Source of the DNA: Oscillospiraceae bacterium
GTDB lineage: Bacteria > Bacillota > Clostridia > Oscillospirales > Oscillospiraceae
Length of the DNA: 47,092 nt
NCBI GenBank assembly: GCA_902802565.1
Contig: CADCMP010000005.1
Coordinates: 1-47,092 of the forward strand
Reading direction: 5' to 3'
Each line of letters starts with the position of its first letter. Position 1 is the first letter of the stretch. This document shows, piece after piece, positions 16,229 to 24,889 of the stretch. Both the position numbers and the translations under genes were made by a program. The notes under the pieces are model-generated. The model saw only the letters and a list, made by a program, of their open reading frames with translations. It did not search any database and had not been told where the DNA came from.

Positions 16229-17698
16229 ATGCCCAGCACATGGAACCGCGCGCCGGAAGATTTTCATAAAATCTACGTGGAGAACACGGAATCATTTTAC
16301 CGCTCAGCAGGAAAATCACTGAAAAAGGACTTAGATGCCTTTTTCACGGACTGTGCATTTCGTATCTGGAGCCACTCCACCGGTACCACGCAGGAAAAGG
16401 TGAACATGGCGAATGAAATCTACTCCAAAGGGCAGGAAAAACCAAACTGGCTGCTGTGGAACATGACGGAAAAAGTCTGCAGTTCAGGAGAATTTCTCCC
16501 TCCGCTGTTTTTCTGGAGCCTAGTTGAGGAAGATGCCCGCTCCCACACCAAGAATTCTCGGCTTCTGGTGCGGATCACAACAAACATCCTGTTGTATCTG
16601 GCTGCCTGTGATTATGACATTACGGATGCGGAGGCTACCGCCATCACGGAGATCACCGATAAGCTCTCGGCGCTGTGTGATTCTCATGATATCCCCCGTT
16701 CATCCGGCGGACTGAATCCTTTTGATTTCGTTACCTCTGCAGCGCCCGGATTCCTGGAGAACGCCGGTGCTCAGAGCACGCAGAACGCACAGAAGGGAGA
16801 AACGAAGACCGAGGGGAAAGCCGAGACCGAACAGGAAGAAAAACCTCTTCCTTCTCAGGAGGAACTGCTGGAGCAGCTGGATGCTCTCATCGGCCTGGAG
16901 GAAGTAAAAAAAGATGTCAAGAGCCTAATCAATCTCATCAAGGTCCGCAAGCTTCGAACCGATCACGAACTTCCTGTACCGCCGATGTCCATGCATATGG
17001 TCTTCATGGGAAACCCCGGTACCGGCAAGACCACCGTCGCCCGTCTTATGGGACAGCTTTATGCCGCGATCGGCGCTCTGGAAAAAGGACAGCTGATCGA
17101 AACGGACCGTTCCGGGCTGGTTGCAGGCTATGTCGGTCAGACCGCGATTAAGACTCAGGAAGTGATTTCCTCGGCGCTTGGAGGCGTACTGTTCATCGAT
17201 GAAGCCTATTCTCTCTCCTCCGGAGGAGAAAATGACTATGGCCGGGAGGCTATCGAAACCCTGCTGAAAGCGATGGAAGATCACCGGGATGAACTTGTGG
17301 TGATCGTTGCCGGCTACGATGAGCCGATGGAAGCTTTCCTCTCCTCCAACCCGGGACTGGAGAGCCGCTTTAACAAGTACTTCTATTTTCCGGATTATAC
17401 CGGAGAAGAGCTGATGGGGATCTTCCAGCTGCAGTGCAAGAAAAACGGCTACACTCTTTCGGAAGAAGCAGAAAAGCTGGCGAAGGAAGCTTTCAACAAG
17501 ATGTACGAAGAACGATCGGACAACTTCGGCAACGGCCGCGACGTCCGAAATCGCTTTGAAGACATGGTTTCCCGTCAGTCGGACCGCATCGCCCAGATGG
17601 AATCTCCCTCGAAAGAGGATCTCATGACATTCCTTCCGGAAGATCTGGTCCAGGCCGGTCTGATCGAGGACCCGGCCCTTTCCTCTGTGGATACATGA
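16229..17698 (+). CDS. AAA+ ATPase, CbxX/CfqX (SpoVK-like) family
   Basis: 489 residues from the ATG at 16229, which has GGAGGG 7 bases upstream. Residues 1-160 are a helical domain of unclear family, somewhat like TerB domains (WLLWNMTEKVCSSGEFLPP). A low-complexity Gln/Glu/Lys linker follows (about 175-215). Next is one AAA+ module: Walker A GNPGTGKTT (261-269), Walker B VLFIDEAYSL (about 320-329), sensor region VIVAGYDEPMEAFLSSNPGL and arginine finger ESRFNKYF. This is the CbxX/CfqX subfamily, to which SpoVK and the Rubisco activase CbbX belong. No Rubisco is here, so activation of Rubisco is excluded by context. Function is unknown; it is probably a protein-remodelling ATPase. It is monocistronic. 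Confidence 0.87.
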   Translation: MPSTWNRAPEDFHKIYVENTESFYRSAGKSLKKDLDAFFTDCAFRIWSHSTGTTQEKVNMANEIYSKGQEKPNWLLWNMTEKVCSSGEFLPPLFFWSLVEEDARSHTKNSRLLVRITTNILLYLAACDYDITDAEATAITEITDKLSALCDSHDIPRSSGGLNPFDFVTSAAPGFLENAGAQSTQNAQKGETKTEGKAETEQEEKPLPSQEELLEQLDALIGLEEVKKDVKSLINLIKVRKLRTDHELPVPPMSMHMVFMGNPGTGKTTVARLMGQLYAAIGALEKGQLIETDRSGLVAGYVGQTAIKTQEVISSALGGVLFIDEAYSLSSGGENDYGREAIETLLKAMEDHRDELVVIVAGYDEPMEAFLSSNPGLESRFNKYFYFPDYTGEELMGIFQLQCKKNGYTLSEEAEKLAKEAFNKMYEERSDNFGNGRDVRNRFEDMVSRQSDRIAQMESPSKEDLMTFLPEDLVQAGLIEDPALSSVDT

Positions 17699-17705
17699 TC
17701 GAACA

Positions 17706-17740
17706 AAAAAAGGCCCGCTTTGAAGCGGGCCTTTTTCTTT
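17706..17740. terminator. Bidirectional terminator between the AAA+ gene and coaX
   Basis: GGCCCGC (17712-17718) pairs with GCGGGCC (17725-17731), flanked by A and T runs on both sides. It serves both convergent genes. Confidence 0.9.
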
Positions 17741-18505
17741 TTACAGATTCTTTTTATAGATTGTCATCAGCCCTTTGAGAAGCAGGTGAGGGTCGATGAG
17801 AATCTCGTGATGACAGTACGGGATGATCTTGCGGGCATGCCCGCCGGTGGAAACAACTGTGCAGGTCTCCCCCAGTTCTTCTTCGATGCGCTCGATCGCG
17901 CCGTCGATGCTCCCTGCCGTACTGTAGATGATACCGCTCTTCATGCAGTCTACCGTGTTGGTGCCAATCACCTTTTTCGGTGCTTCCAGACTGATGTGGG
18001 GCAGCTGTGACGTGCGGTTCGCGAGGGAATCCAGAGATACCTGCAGTCCTGGGATGATCATACCGCCCATGAAGTTTTTCTGGCCGTCGATCACAGAGAT
18101 CGTCGTCGCCGTCCCCATATCCACAATGATCAGCGGGCACGGATATTCCCCAATGGCGCCCACAGCGTCCGCGACCCGGTCGCTTCCCAGCTGTTTAGGG
18201 TCGTCCAGAAGGATGTTCAGGCCGGTCTTCATTCCGGGACTGACTACCATCGCCTGCTGTCCGATAAGGCGGAAGATTGCCTGCTGCACGTTTTCCGTTA
18301 CCGATGGTACGACCGAGGAGATAATGGCCCCTGTGATCTGTTCATATTCCAGATGGTGCATCTCAAGACTGGTTTTGATGATGACGGCATATTCCAGCAC
18401 GGTAGAATCCCGGTCTGTGGACAGGCGGTCTTCGAACAGGATCTCATTCTCATCAAAACAGCCCAGGACGATGTTGGAGTTTCCAATATCTACTGCAAGA
18501 ATCAT
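17741..18505 (-). CDS. coaX: Type III pantothenate kinase
   Basis: 254 residues. It phosphorylates pantothenate, the first step of coenzyme A synthesis. The ASKHA-fold motifs are the N-terminal DIGNSN (6-11), PKQLGSDRVADAVGA (substrate site with Asp), and DMGTATTISVI (phosphate 2 loop). The C-terminal STGGHARKI completes the fold. Type III enzymes need a monovalent cation and are not feedback inhibited by CoA. A good RBS (AAAGGAG) precedes the ATG. The panT-like S component gene ends only 21 bases upstream, so both are probably one operon. coaBC is divergent close by, giving a CoA locus. Confidence 0.96.
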   Translation of the reverse strand: MILAVDIGNSNIVLGCFDENEILFEDRLSTDRDSTVLEYAVIIKTSLEMHHLEYEQITGAIISSVVPSVTENVQQAIFRLIGQQAMVVSPGMKTGLNILLDDPKQLGSDRVADAVGAIGEYPCPLIIVDMGTATTISVIDGQKNFMGGMIIPGLQVSLDSLANRTSQLPHISLEAPKKVIGTNTVDCMKSGIIYSTAGSIDGAIERIEEELGETCTVVSTGGHARKIIPYCHHEILIDPHLLLKGLMTIYKKNL

Positions 18506-18526
18506 TGGTCTTTCTCCTTTCGTTGG

Positions 18527-19144
18527 TCAGCGCTGCTCGGAAAGCGGAAGGGTTTTTGCCTTGTATAGTGCGGCACCAACCACGCCGGTCACGATTGTGG
18601 ACGCAATCATTTCCACAACCGCGTTGATACCCACAAACGCGCAGATGAACACCAATACGTTGCGACCAGCCATCAGGCTCTGGACATACTCGGTGTTGCC
18701 AAATAAAAGAACCAAGGCGCTCATGAATAACAGGGTATTTAGAAATGCACTGGCAAAGCCAGCTATAAATACCGCGGATTCCGGCGCCATTTTTTTCGTA
18801 CAGAACCGGAACAGATATCCGACCAGAAGACCGTCCAGTGCCCGCGGCACAAACCGCTGAACAAATGCAAGGAACGGATTGATGGAAAAGAGCATCGCTC
18901 CCATTCCGCTGGGCACGCCGATCCCTATGCACTGCAGAAAGCTCAGAATGCCGAAAACGGATCCCATGGCGAGCCCGCCTTTGGGTCCCAGCGCAATCGC
19001 TGCGATGGCAACGGGAATGATGTTCAGCGTGATGGATAGCGGTCCGATGGGGATCGTTCCGATGGGCGTAAAGGAAAAAATGATGAGAATGGCCGTCATT
19101 AGGCCCATAATCACCAGCGCCCGGGTCTGATTACGTTTGACCAT
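18527..19144 (-). CDS. ECF transporter S component, probably for pantothenate (PanT-like)
   Basis: 205 residues with five to six hydrophobic segments. The N-terminal RNQTRALVIMGLMTAILIIF and the conserved stretch TLNIIPVAIAAIALGPKGG are typical of S components of energy-coupling-factor transporters. The middle VQRFVPRALDGLLVG also fits. S components bind a vitamin and use a shared EcfAAT module encoded elsewhere. Pantothenate is proposed because the next gene, 21 bases downstream, is pantothenate kinase and because PanT proteins have this length. An excellent RBS (AAGGAGG) precedes the ATG. Family call is firm; substrate rests on context. Confidence 0.85.
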   Translation of the reverse strand: MVKRNQTRALVIMGLMTAILIIFSFTPIGTIPIGPLSITLNIIPVAIAAIALGPKGGLAMGSVFGILSFLQCIGIGVPSGMGAMLFSINPFLAFVQRFVPRALDGLLVGYLFRFCTKKMAPESAVFIAGFASAFLNTLLFMSALVLLFGNTEYVQSLMAGRNVLVFICAFVGINAVVEMIASTIVTGVVGAALYKAKTLPLSEQR

Positions 19145-19167
19145 ATTCTATTTTCCTCCTTGTTATT

Positions 19168-19185
19168 GCTCCTCCGAAGAGGATG
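19168..19185 (-). other. Small leader hairpin upstream of the panT-like gene
   Basis: On the minus strand CCTC-TTCG-GAGG forms a stable tetraloop hairpin in the leader between the probable -10 (TATGAT at 19204-19209) and the RBS. It is too short to be a known riboswitch; it may stabilise the mRNA. Confidence 0.3.
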
Positions 19186-19316
19186 CAGTACAATTTCGCG
19201 CTTATCATAGCACGACCGATCCAAAGAAGTAAATGGGTTTTTGTGAACAATTATCTGGCGTGTAAGAATTTGTTTTTACGCATCTTTCCCGGATTTCGTT
19301 CCTTTTTCTTTCATGG

Positions 19317-19322
19317 TATGAT
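19317..19322 (+). promoter_or_regulatory. Putative -10 box of coaBC
   Basis: TATGAT (with an overlapping TATAAC) lies just under 30 bases upstream of the chosen coaBC start. The -35 hexamer is weak (TTTCGT), so confidence is limited. Confidence 0.4.
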
Positions 19323-19350
19323 ATAACAAAGGCGAATGGAGCGTGAGCAT

Positions 19351-20544
19351 ATGCTTAAAAATAAAACCGTATTATTGGGTGTTACCGGCAGCATCGCTGC
19401 ATATAAGATGGCCGGCGTTGCCAGATCTCTGAAGAAAATGGGCTGTCAGGTCCATGTTCTGATGACCGAGAATGCCACCCATTTTATCTCCCCCATCACG
19501 TTTGAATCCCTCACCGGAAACAAATGTCTGGTGGATACTTTCGACCGCAATTTTCAGTACAGTGTGGAACATGTTGCCCTGGCAAAGCAGGCGGACGCCT
19601 TTCTCGTTGCTCCCGCAACGGCCAATGTAATTGGGAAGATCGCCAACGGCATTGCGGATGACATGCTCACCACCACGATCATGGCTTGCACATGTCCGAA
19701 GATCATTGCTCCGGCAATGAATCACAACATGTACCACAATCCCATCGTGCAGGATAATCTGGACAAACTTGCCCGCTTCGGTTACGAAATCATTCCGCCG
19801 GAGTCCGGCATGCTGGCAAATGGTGATCTTGGAGACGGCCGCCTCCCGGAGGAGTCTGTACTTCTGGAATACGTTCTTCTGGCCTGTGCCTTTGATCAGG
19901 ACCTTCAGGGGACCAGTGTTCTGATATCGGCCGGTGCGACAAGAGAAGCGATGGATCCGGTGCGCTTTATCACCAATCACTCTTCCGGTAAAATGGGAGT
20001 CGCTCTTGCCCGGGCAGCCATGCTGCGGGGTGCGGAAGTCACGCTGGTCGCAGCTCACATGGATGTGGACCCGCCCTTGTTCGTTCATACTATCCCCGTT
20101 GTCTCCGCGGAAGATATGTACCGGGAAGTCACTCAGCTGGCTCCGGACATGGATATCATCATAAAAGCGGCAGCCGTATCCGATTACACCCCCGCAGTAA
20201 CTGCCGATGAAAAAATGAAGAAGAAAGACGGAGAGCTGTCCGTGGAGCTCATCCGCACAAAGGATATTCTGAAACAGCTGGGATCACAGAAGCGGGACGG
20301 CCAGTTCCTTTGCGGCTTCTCCATGGAAACAGAAAATCTGCTGGAAAACTCCAGAAAGAAACTGGACTCTAAAAACTGTGATATGATCTGCGCCAACAGC
20401 CTTCGGAAAGAAGGTTCCGGTTTTGGCACCGACACCAACATCATCACCCTGATTACCAGGGAACAGACGGAAGAGCTTCCTCTCATGAGTAAAGAGGAGG
20501 CAGCACACCGCATTCTGGATGCCATTCTACGGCTGCGTGCCTGA
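19351..20544 (+). CDS. coaBC: Bifunctional phosphopantothenoylcysteine decarboxylase / phosphopantothenate-cysteine ligase
   Basis: 397 residues from the ATG at 19351, which has GGAG at good distance and gives the usual start MLKNKTVLLGVTGSIAAYK. An ATG 15 bases upstream (19336) is an alternative. The N-terminal CoaC flavoprotein half (1-185) shows GVTGSIAAYK, the active-site His in SVEHVALA, APAMNHNMY with the catalytic Asn, and ESGMLANGDLGDGRLPE. The C-terminal CoaB half (190-397) shows LISAGATREAMDPVRFITNHSS (substring NHSSGKMG), KAAAVSDYTP and the catalytic Lys in the KMKKKDGE loop. Together they convert phosphopantothenate and cysteine to 4'-phosphopantetheine. It is divergent from the panT-like and coaX genes. 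Confidence 0.95.
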   Translation: MLKNKTVLLGVTGSIAAYKMAGVARSLKKMGCQVHVLMTENATHFISPITFESLTGNKCLVDTFDRNFQYSVEHVALAKQADAFLVAPATANVIGKIANGIADDMLTTTIMACTCPKIIAPAMNHNMYHNPIVQDNLDKLARFGYEIIPPESGMLANGDLGDGRLPEESVLLEYVLLACAFDQDLQGTSVLISAGATREAMDPVRFITNHSSGKMGVALARAAMLRGAEVTLVAAHMDVDPPLFVHTIPVVSAEDMYREVTQLAPDMDIIIKAAAVSDYTPAVTADEKMKKKDGELSVELIRTKDILKQLGSQKRDGQFLCGFSMETENLLENSRKKLDSKNCDMICANSLRKEGSGFGTDTNIITLITREQTEELPLMSKEEAAHRILDAILRLRA

Positions 20545-20563
20545 ATCCTATTTTGAAAAAGAC

Positions 20564-20601
20564 GAGTTCCTGAGATCAAGAGATCTCAGGAACTCTGTTT
20601 T
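20564..20601. terminator. Bidirectional terminator between coaBC and the GDPD gene
   Basis: GAGTTCCTGAGATC pairs with GATCTCAGGAACTC around the loop AAGA, with T tracts on each strand. Confidence 0.9.
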
Positions 20602-20615
20602 TTCTGGTTTTTCTG

Positions 20616-21722
20616 TTATAACTGGATCCATTTGCGGTGGATCTTCGGATCCGGAGTGTAATGCTCAAAGATCACGGAGTCGTATTTCTTTTCATTGCCT
20701 TCCTCGCGGCTCGTCCAGCAGAAACGCATCGCGCCCATTTTTTCCGACAACTTCACAGACAGGGGCTGTTTGCCGATCTTATATGCCACAAATTGCGGAC
20801 GGCTCATAAAATTGAGCAGCCCATTGCCCACCAGAAAAGCTCCTACCGGGTGAAGCTCTTCTTTTTTAAAGTCTCTGGGCCGCTTTGCCAGCTGTCCCCG
20901 CACCACATTGGGCGCATGGAAGCGGAACCAGGCCACGATACGGGGATCAAAGCTCTCTATACAGTATTCTCCTTTGTAGCTCTTCAGCAGTTTCAGCGTC
21001 TTTCTGCACAGTTCCCGGTTTTTCTTTCCGCTCTTCAGCTCCACCAGCAGTGTGCTGCGTCCATTGACACAGTCAAGCACGTCCGAAAACAGCGGCACCG
21101 TCTGTTCCGTTCCGCACAGATGGATCTTTTTAAGCTCGTCATACGTCTTGGAATCAACCCGACCCTTTACTCCACAGACGCGTTTCAGTGTGTTGTCATG
21201 GAACACAACGACCTTGCCGTCTTTGGAGAGCTGAACATCCAGCTCGATACCGTATCCAGCTTCCGCAGCACGCTGGAACGCCGCCATAGAGTTTTCCGGA
21301 ACGCTTTTGTCCTTCGTATGAAGTCCGCGGTGGGCATAGTTGACGTTTTTAAACTTCTCCTTATCCTTTTTTCGCGCCTGTCCCGGTGTGATCAGGAACG
21401 TTGCAAATCCGGCCAGGAGAGCCGCATTGCGGGTAATATGATACTCCCGGTTGATGCGGACGGCTTTCCGCCGGATCGTATTGATCCGGTTGATCTTCTG
21501 TATCTTTTTTGCTTCTTCATTCAGGGCCGATCTGGCTGTTTGTACGGCGGCCGCAACCTTTCCGGCGTCGGCAGTTCCGGACACCATCCTTCCCTGCGAG
21601 GAAAGTTTCTGCACTTCTTTTTTCAGTTTTTTGTTGATCTTCTTCAGCTGGGTATTTCTTTTGTATGTGCGTTCCAGCTTTCGAAGGTCTCGTTTCACGC
21701 TTTTCAGTGAACTCACATCCAT
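20616..21722 (-). CDS. Glycerophosphodiester phosphodiesterase family protein with N-terminal coiled-coil extension
   Basis: 368 residues from the ATG at 21722. A GTG just upstream (21725) and a GTG two codons downstream are alternatives, because AGAAGG is only 2 bases from the ATG but 8 from the downstream GTG. Residues 1-95 are a very basic coiled coil (YKRNTQLKKINKKLKKEVQK). A short hydrophobic stretch AALLAGFATFLIT follows (about 100-112). Then comes a GDPD TIM barrel: YAHRGLH with catalytic H131-R132, IELDVQLSKDGKVVVFHD with metal ligands E160, D162 and catalytic H175, and LLVELKSGKK. GDPD enzymes release glycerol 3-phosphate from glycerophosphodiesters. The N-terminal part could tether it to the membrane or nucleic acid; this is inference. 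Confidence 0.87.
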   Translation of the reverse strand: MDVSSLKSVKRDLRKLERTYKRNTQLKKINKKLKKEVQKLSSQGRMVSGTADAGKVAAAVQTARSALNEEAKKIQKINRINTIRRKAVRINREYHITRNAALLAGFATFLITPGQARKKDKEKFKNVNYAHRGLHTKDKSVPENSMAAFQRAAEAGYGIELDVQLSKDGKVVVFHDNTLKRVCGVKGRVDSKTYDELKKIHLCGTEQTVPLFSDVLDCVNGRSTLLVELKSGKKNRELCRKTLKLLKSYKGEYCIESFDPRIVAWFRFHAPNVVRGQLAKRPRDFKKEELHPVGAFLVGNGLLNFMSRPQFVAYKIGKQPLSVKLSEKMGAMRFCWTSREEGNEKKYDSVIFEHYTPDPKIHRKWIQL

Positions 21723-21739
21723 CACCTTCTTATGGTTCC

Positions 21740-21768
21740 ATCATAGTCTTCTCCATAACACAGTTCAA
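21740..21768 (-). promoter_or_regulatory. Sigma-A promoter of the GDPD gene
   Basis: On the minus strand -35 TTGAAC (21763-21768), a 17-base spacer and -10 TATGAT (21740-21745). The 5' leader would be only about 10 bases, which may explain the tight RBS spacing. Confidence 0.72.
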
Positions 21769-21828
21769 CTACAAAATCCTCACGGTTTTTAAAAATCATA
21801 TGGATTCTGCCTGCTGTAAAGGAGTACA

Positions 21829-23421
21829 ATGGAACCAACATCAAAAAAGGAGCTGATTCCTTTGAAACTGAACTATAAACGTACAATCTGTGTGGGGTTT
21901 GCCTTTTTTCTGATATGCGCGTTCTGGCAGGCCTACGACAACACGATTCCGCTGATTCTGACCAACAAATTTGGTATGAAACAGACCTGGTCCGGTTTTA
22001 TCATGGCTTTGGATAATATCCTTGCTCTGTTCCTTCTCCCCCTGTTCGGTTCTCTGTCGGACCGAAGCAAAAGCCGGTTTGGTCGGCGCACCCCGTTCAT
22101 TGTCGCCGGCACGTTGATCGCGGTGGTTGCCTTTGTCGGGCTCTCCTTTGTGGATGCCGCACAGCTGAAGCATCTGTCCGAGGTCTCCGCCATCGATGAT
22201 CCCGTCGCCATGCAGACCATTTATTCTGCGGAGCAGGATCGAACCCTTCTGACACCGGAAGGAGAGTCTTTTGTTCTTTCAGAACGGTATACTGCAGAGG
22301 AATTCTCGGCGATTCAGAGTCAAATCACGGAAGGCGAATCCACTATTACAAACCCTGATTACACCAATTATGTCGTTCCTGCACGACAGGCCTATGCCTG
22401 GCAGATGACCGCGGAATCTCCCAGCACGCTGATATTCTTTATCCTTCTGCTGCTGATTGTTCTGGTGTCCATGGCCATCGCCCGGTCTCCGGCCGTAGCA
22501 CTGATGCCGGATGTTACTATCAAGCCGCTTCGCTCCAAGGCAAACGCCGTCATAAACCTCATGGGAAGCGCCGGTGGAATTCTGGTGCTGATCCTTGGCA
22601 TGGTCTTTGCCACCAGTGCCGTCCGAAATTCCCTGATGAGCTATGTAGGATATTTCTCCACCATCGCACTGATCATGATCGTTGCCCTGGTGATCTTCCT
22701 CCTTACTGTCCGGGAACCGAAGTTTGTTGCTGACATGCATAAGGAGAGCGAGCGATACGGTCTTTTGGAAGATGCCAATCCCGAAGAGGATCATGAACAT
22801 AAGAAGCTTGGTTCCGCTGAGAGGACTTCCCTGCTCCTGATCCTGTCATCTATCGTTTTTTGGTTTATGGGATACAATGCCATTACTTCCAAGTATTCCG
22901 TTTACGCCAGCAACATTCTCCACAAGGACTATAACTTCACGCTGCTCATTGCCCAGGCCGCAGCCATCATCTCCTACCTGCCCGTTGGCATTGTTGCCTC
23001 CAAAATCGGCAGGAAGAAGACGATTATCGCCGGTGTCATCATGCTGACAACAGCGTTCACCGCCGGCATCTTCATGCGGGCTGACAGTTCGACACTGATT
23101 ATGAACTGCATCTTTGCCCTTGCTGGAATCGCGTGGGCGACGATCAATGTCAACTCCTTCCCCATGGTCGTAGAATTGTGCTCCGGAGGCGATGTTGGAA
23201 AGTACACCGGGTATTATTATTCTGCTTCCATGGCAGCGCAGGTCGTTACCCCGGTCTTTTCCGGTTATCTCATGGATAAACTCGGCATGACGTCCCTGTT
23301 CCCGTATGCTGCGATCTTTACCGGACTGGCATTCTTCACCATGCTCTTTGTCCGGCACGGAGACTCAAAACCGGAAGCAAAACACGGGCTGGACGCTTTG
23401 GAAGATATGGATTCCGACTGA
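21829..23421 (+). CDS. MFS transporter with a large extracytoplasmic loop
   Basis: 530 residues, about twelve membrane helices. The start ATG has AAAGGAG 4 bases upstream; a second AAAGGAG lies inside the gene before a TTG at codon 12, so a shorter form is possible. The loop between helices 2 and 3 carries the MFS motif-A variant GSLSDRSKSRFGRR (74-87), as in sugar/cation symporters of the SLC45-like and GPH-like groups. Residues about 110-200 form an unusually long, acidic, non-membrane insertion after the third helix. A shorter acidic cytoplasmic linker (about 295-325) separates the two halves. Substrate cannot be told from sequence. The gene stands alone and converges on the eight-gene cluster. 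Confidence 0.87.
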   Translation: MEPTSKKELIPLKLNYKRTICVGFAFFLICAFWQAYDNTIPLILTNKFGMKQTWSGFIMALDNILALFLLPLFGSLSDRSKSRFGRRTPFIVAGTLIAVVAFVGLSFVDAAQLKHLSEVSAIDDPVAMQTIYSAEQDRTLLTPEGESFVLSERYTAEEFSAIQSQITEGESTITNPDYTNYVVPARQAYAWQMTAESPSTLIFFILLLLIVLVSMAIARSPAVALMPDVTIKPLRSKANAVINLMGSAGGILVLILGMVFATSAVRNSLMSYVGYFSTIALIMIVALVIFLLTVREPKFVADMHKESERYGLLEDANPEEDHEHKKLGSAERTSLLLILSSIVFWFMGYNAITSKYSVYASNILHKDYNFTLLIAQAAAIISYLPVGIVASKIGRKKTIIAGVIMLTTAFTAGIFMRADSSTLIMNCIFALAGIAWATINVNSFPMVVELCSGGDVGKYTGYYYSASMAAQVVTPVFSGYLMDKLGMTSLFPYAAIFTGLAFFTMLFVRHGDSKPEAKHGLDALEDMDSD

Positions 23422-23440
23422 CGGGCAGCAAAATAACGAT

Positions 23441-23480
23441 AAAACGCAGGACCGTTTCTGAAAGTGTCCTGCGTTTTTCT
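23441..23480. terminator. Bidirectional terminator between the MFS gene and the eight-gene cluster
   Basis: AAAACGCAGGAC pairs with GTCCTGCGTTTT (23466-23477) and is followed by T-rich sequence. It closes both convergent units. Confidence 0.85.
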
Positions 23481-24889
23481 TATTTCAGTCTTTTGTCCAG
23501 CGAATCAGGGATGATGTTCATGTACTCGATACGCTCATGTCGAAGCACCATCTGATTGTACTGTTCGACGGCGTTCGCGGCGGATCTGTTCGGATCTTTC
23601 ACATAAAGGTCTGCCGACAGACGGTCATGGACCAAAGTCAGATCCGCCCGGAGAATATTGTCATCAAGAGAACACAGCATTTCCGATAACGCTGACACGT
23701 CCATGGTCTCACCGTTGGACCCCACCAGCGTTTTCTTCTTCCGCTGGAGGACAATCAGTTTGCCGTTGCGGATTTTTCCGATATCGCCGGTATGAAAGTA
23801 TCCGTTCTCATCAAAGCATTCTTTTGTCAGCTGCTCATCCAGGTACCCGAGAAAGACATTACCTCCCTTGACAATGATCTCTCCGACACCCTGCTCATCC
23901 GGATCAAAGATTCTGGCATCGATGTTGGAGAAAATGGTACCGGCACTGTCCTCATCCTGATCTCCCGGATAATCGATGGAGAAGGACGCTGCTGTTTCGG
24001 ACATTCCGAATGCCTGCAGCATGGGCAGTCCGCGGTAGGCGCTCCGCAGCTCCTTCGGGCACGGTGCTCCACTGCAGAACAGGAACCGAATCCTTGACCC
24101 AAAGGCCTGTCCGATCTGATCGCCGTACTGGTCCAGCAGCTTCTGATACACCAGCGGTACGGCGCAGAAGAACGTCGGCTGTGATTCCAGCAGTTCCTCC
24201 GCAATCTTTGAGGTGGAAGATGCCAGATAGATCTGGTACCCGTCGATAAGAGACAGATAATAGCAGTAACAACTCGCGTACACATGATTCAAAGGAAGAA
24301 ACAGGTATACCCGGTCTTCTGTCGTATACTGTACTCTTTTGGACAGCTCCGAATAGCCGAAAAAGATATTTCGCAGTGAGAGCTGAACGCCCTTGGACGG
24401 TCCCGTTGTTCCGGAAGAGAACACGATTTTGCTGCAGACGTCCGGATTCCGGGAGGTCAACTGAAACAGCTGTTCGCATTCCGGCAAGCGGGGAATCTCG
24501 TCAAAACAGAGCGTCCGGATATTCATTGTTTCCAAAATCTTCTGAACGGTCTCTTCCTTCTCCGAAGCGTACAGGATTGCCTTGGCGTCGATGGCTTCCG
24601 CGAGCTTTCGAACGCTCTCGCCTTTCATATCTTTGGCAACTACGACGCTGATCCCTACAAATGCCGTCACGGCAAGGTCTGCCACCATCAGCGCATAGGA
24701 ATTTCTTCCATAGATGATGACCTTTTCATCCGACAGGCCCAGCCGAAGCAGATGTTCTGCCAGCCGGTAGGTGTCTTCCGTGAATTGCCCAAAGGTCTTC
24801 CCCTCAAACCGTCCCTGTTCCTTCTGGAAGATGTACTGGTTGTTTTTCCACTTCTGATAATCTTCTTTCAGCAGCTTATTGACGTCCAC
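23480..24889 (-). CDS. ANL-family adenylate-forming ligase (AMP-binding), last gene of the cluster
   Basis: 469 residues from a GTG at 24889, with AAGGA at good distance. Core motifs of acyl-CoA/acyl-ACP synthetases and adenylation domains are present: P-loop SSGTTGPSKG (158-167), LFLPLNHVYASC, QAFGMSETA, NGYFHTGDIGKI and a QRKKKTLVGSNGE hinge. The C-terminal subdomain is short and ends in PDSLDKRLK, so it is slightly smaller than typical (500-550 residues). These enzymes activate a carboxylic acid as acyl-AMP and pass it to CoA, a carrier protein or an amine. No carrier protein is encoded nearby. It overlaps the preceding ligase by 14 bases. The carboxylic acid substrate is unknown. Confidence 0.88.
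   Translation of the reverse strand: MDVNKLLKEDYQKWKNNQYIFQKEQGRFEGKTFGQFTEDTYRLAEHLLRLGLSDEKVIIYGRNSYALMVADLAVTAFVGISVVVAKDMKGESVRKLAEAIDAKAILYASEKEETVQKILETMNIRTLCFDEIPRLPECEQLFQLTSRNPDVCSKIVFSSGTTGPSKGVQLSLRNIFFGYSELSKRVQYTTEDRVYLFLPLNHVYASCYCYYLSLIDGYQIYLASSTSKIAEELLESQPTFFCAVPLVYQKLLDQYGDQIGQAFGSRIRFLFCSGAPCPKELRSAYRGLPMLQAFGMSETAASFSIDYPGDQDEDSAGTIFSNIDARIFDPDEQGVGEIIVKGGNVFLGYLDEQLTKECFDENGYFHTGDIGKIRNGKLIVLQRKKKTLVGSNGETMDVSALSEMLCSLDDNILRADLTLVHDRLSADLYVKDPNRSAANAVEQYNQMVLRHERIEYMNIIPDSLDKRLK

Noticed and set aside
16229..17698. The AAA+ protein as Rubisco activase CbbX
   Set aside because: Only the general CbxX subfamily is supported; no Rubisco or Calvin-cycle genes are in the window.
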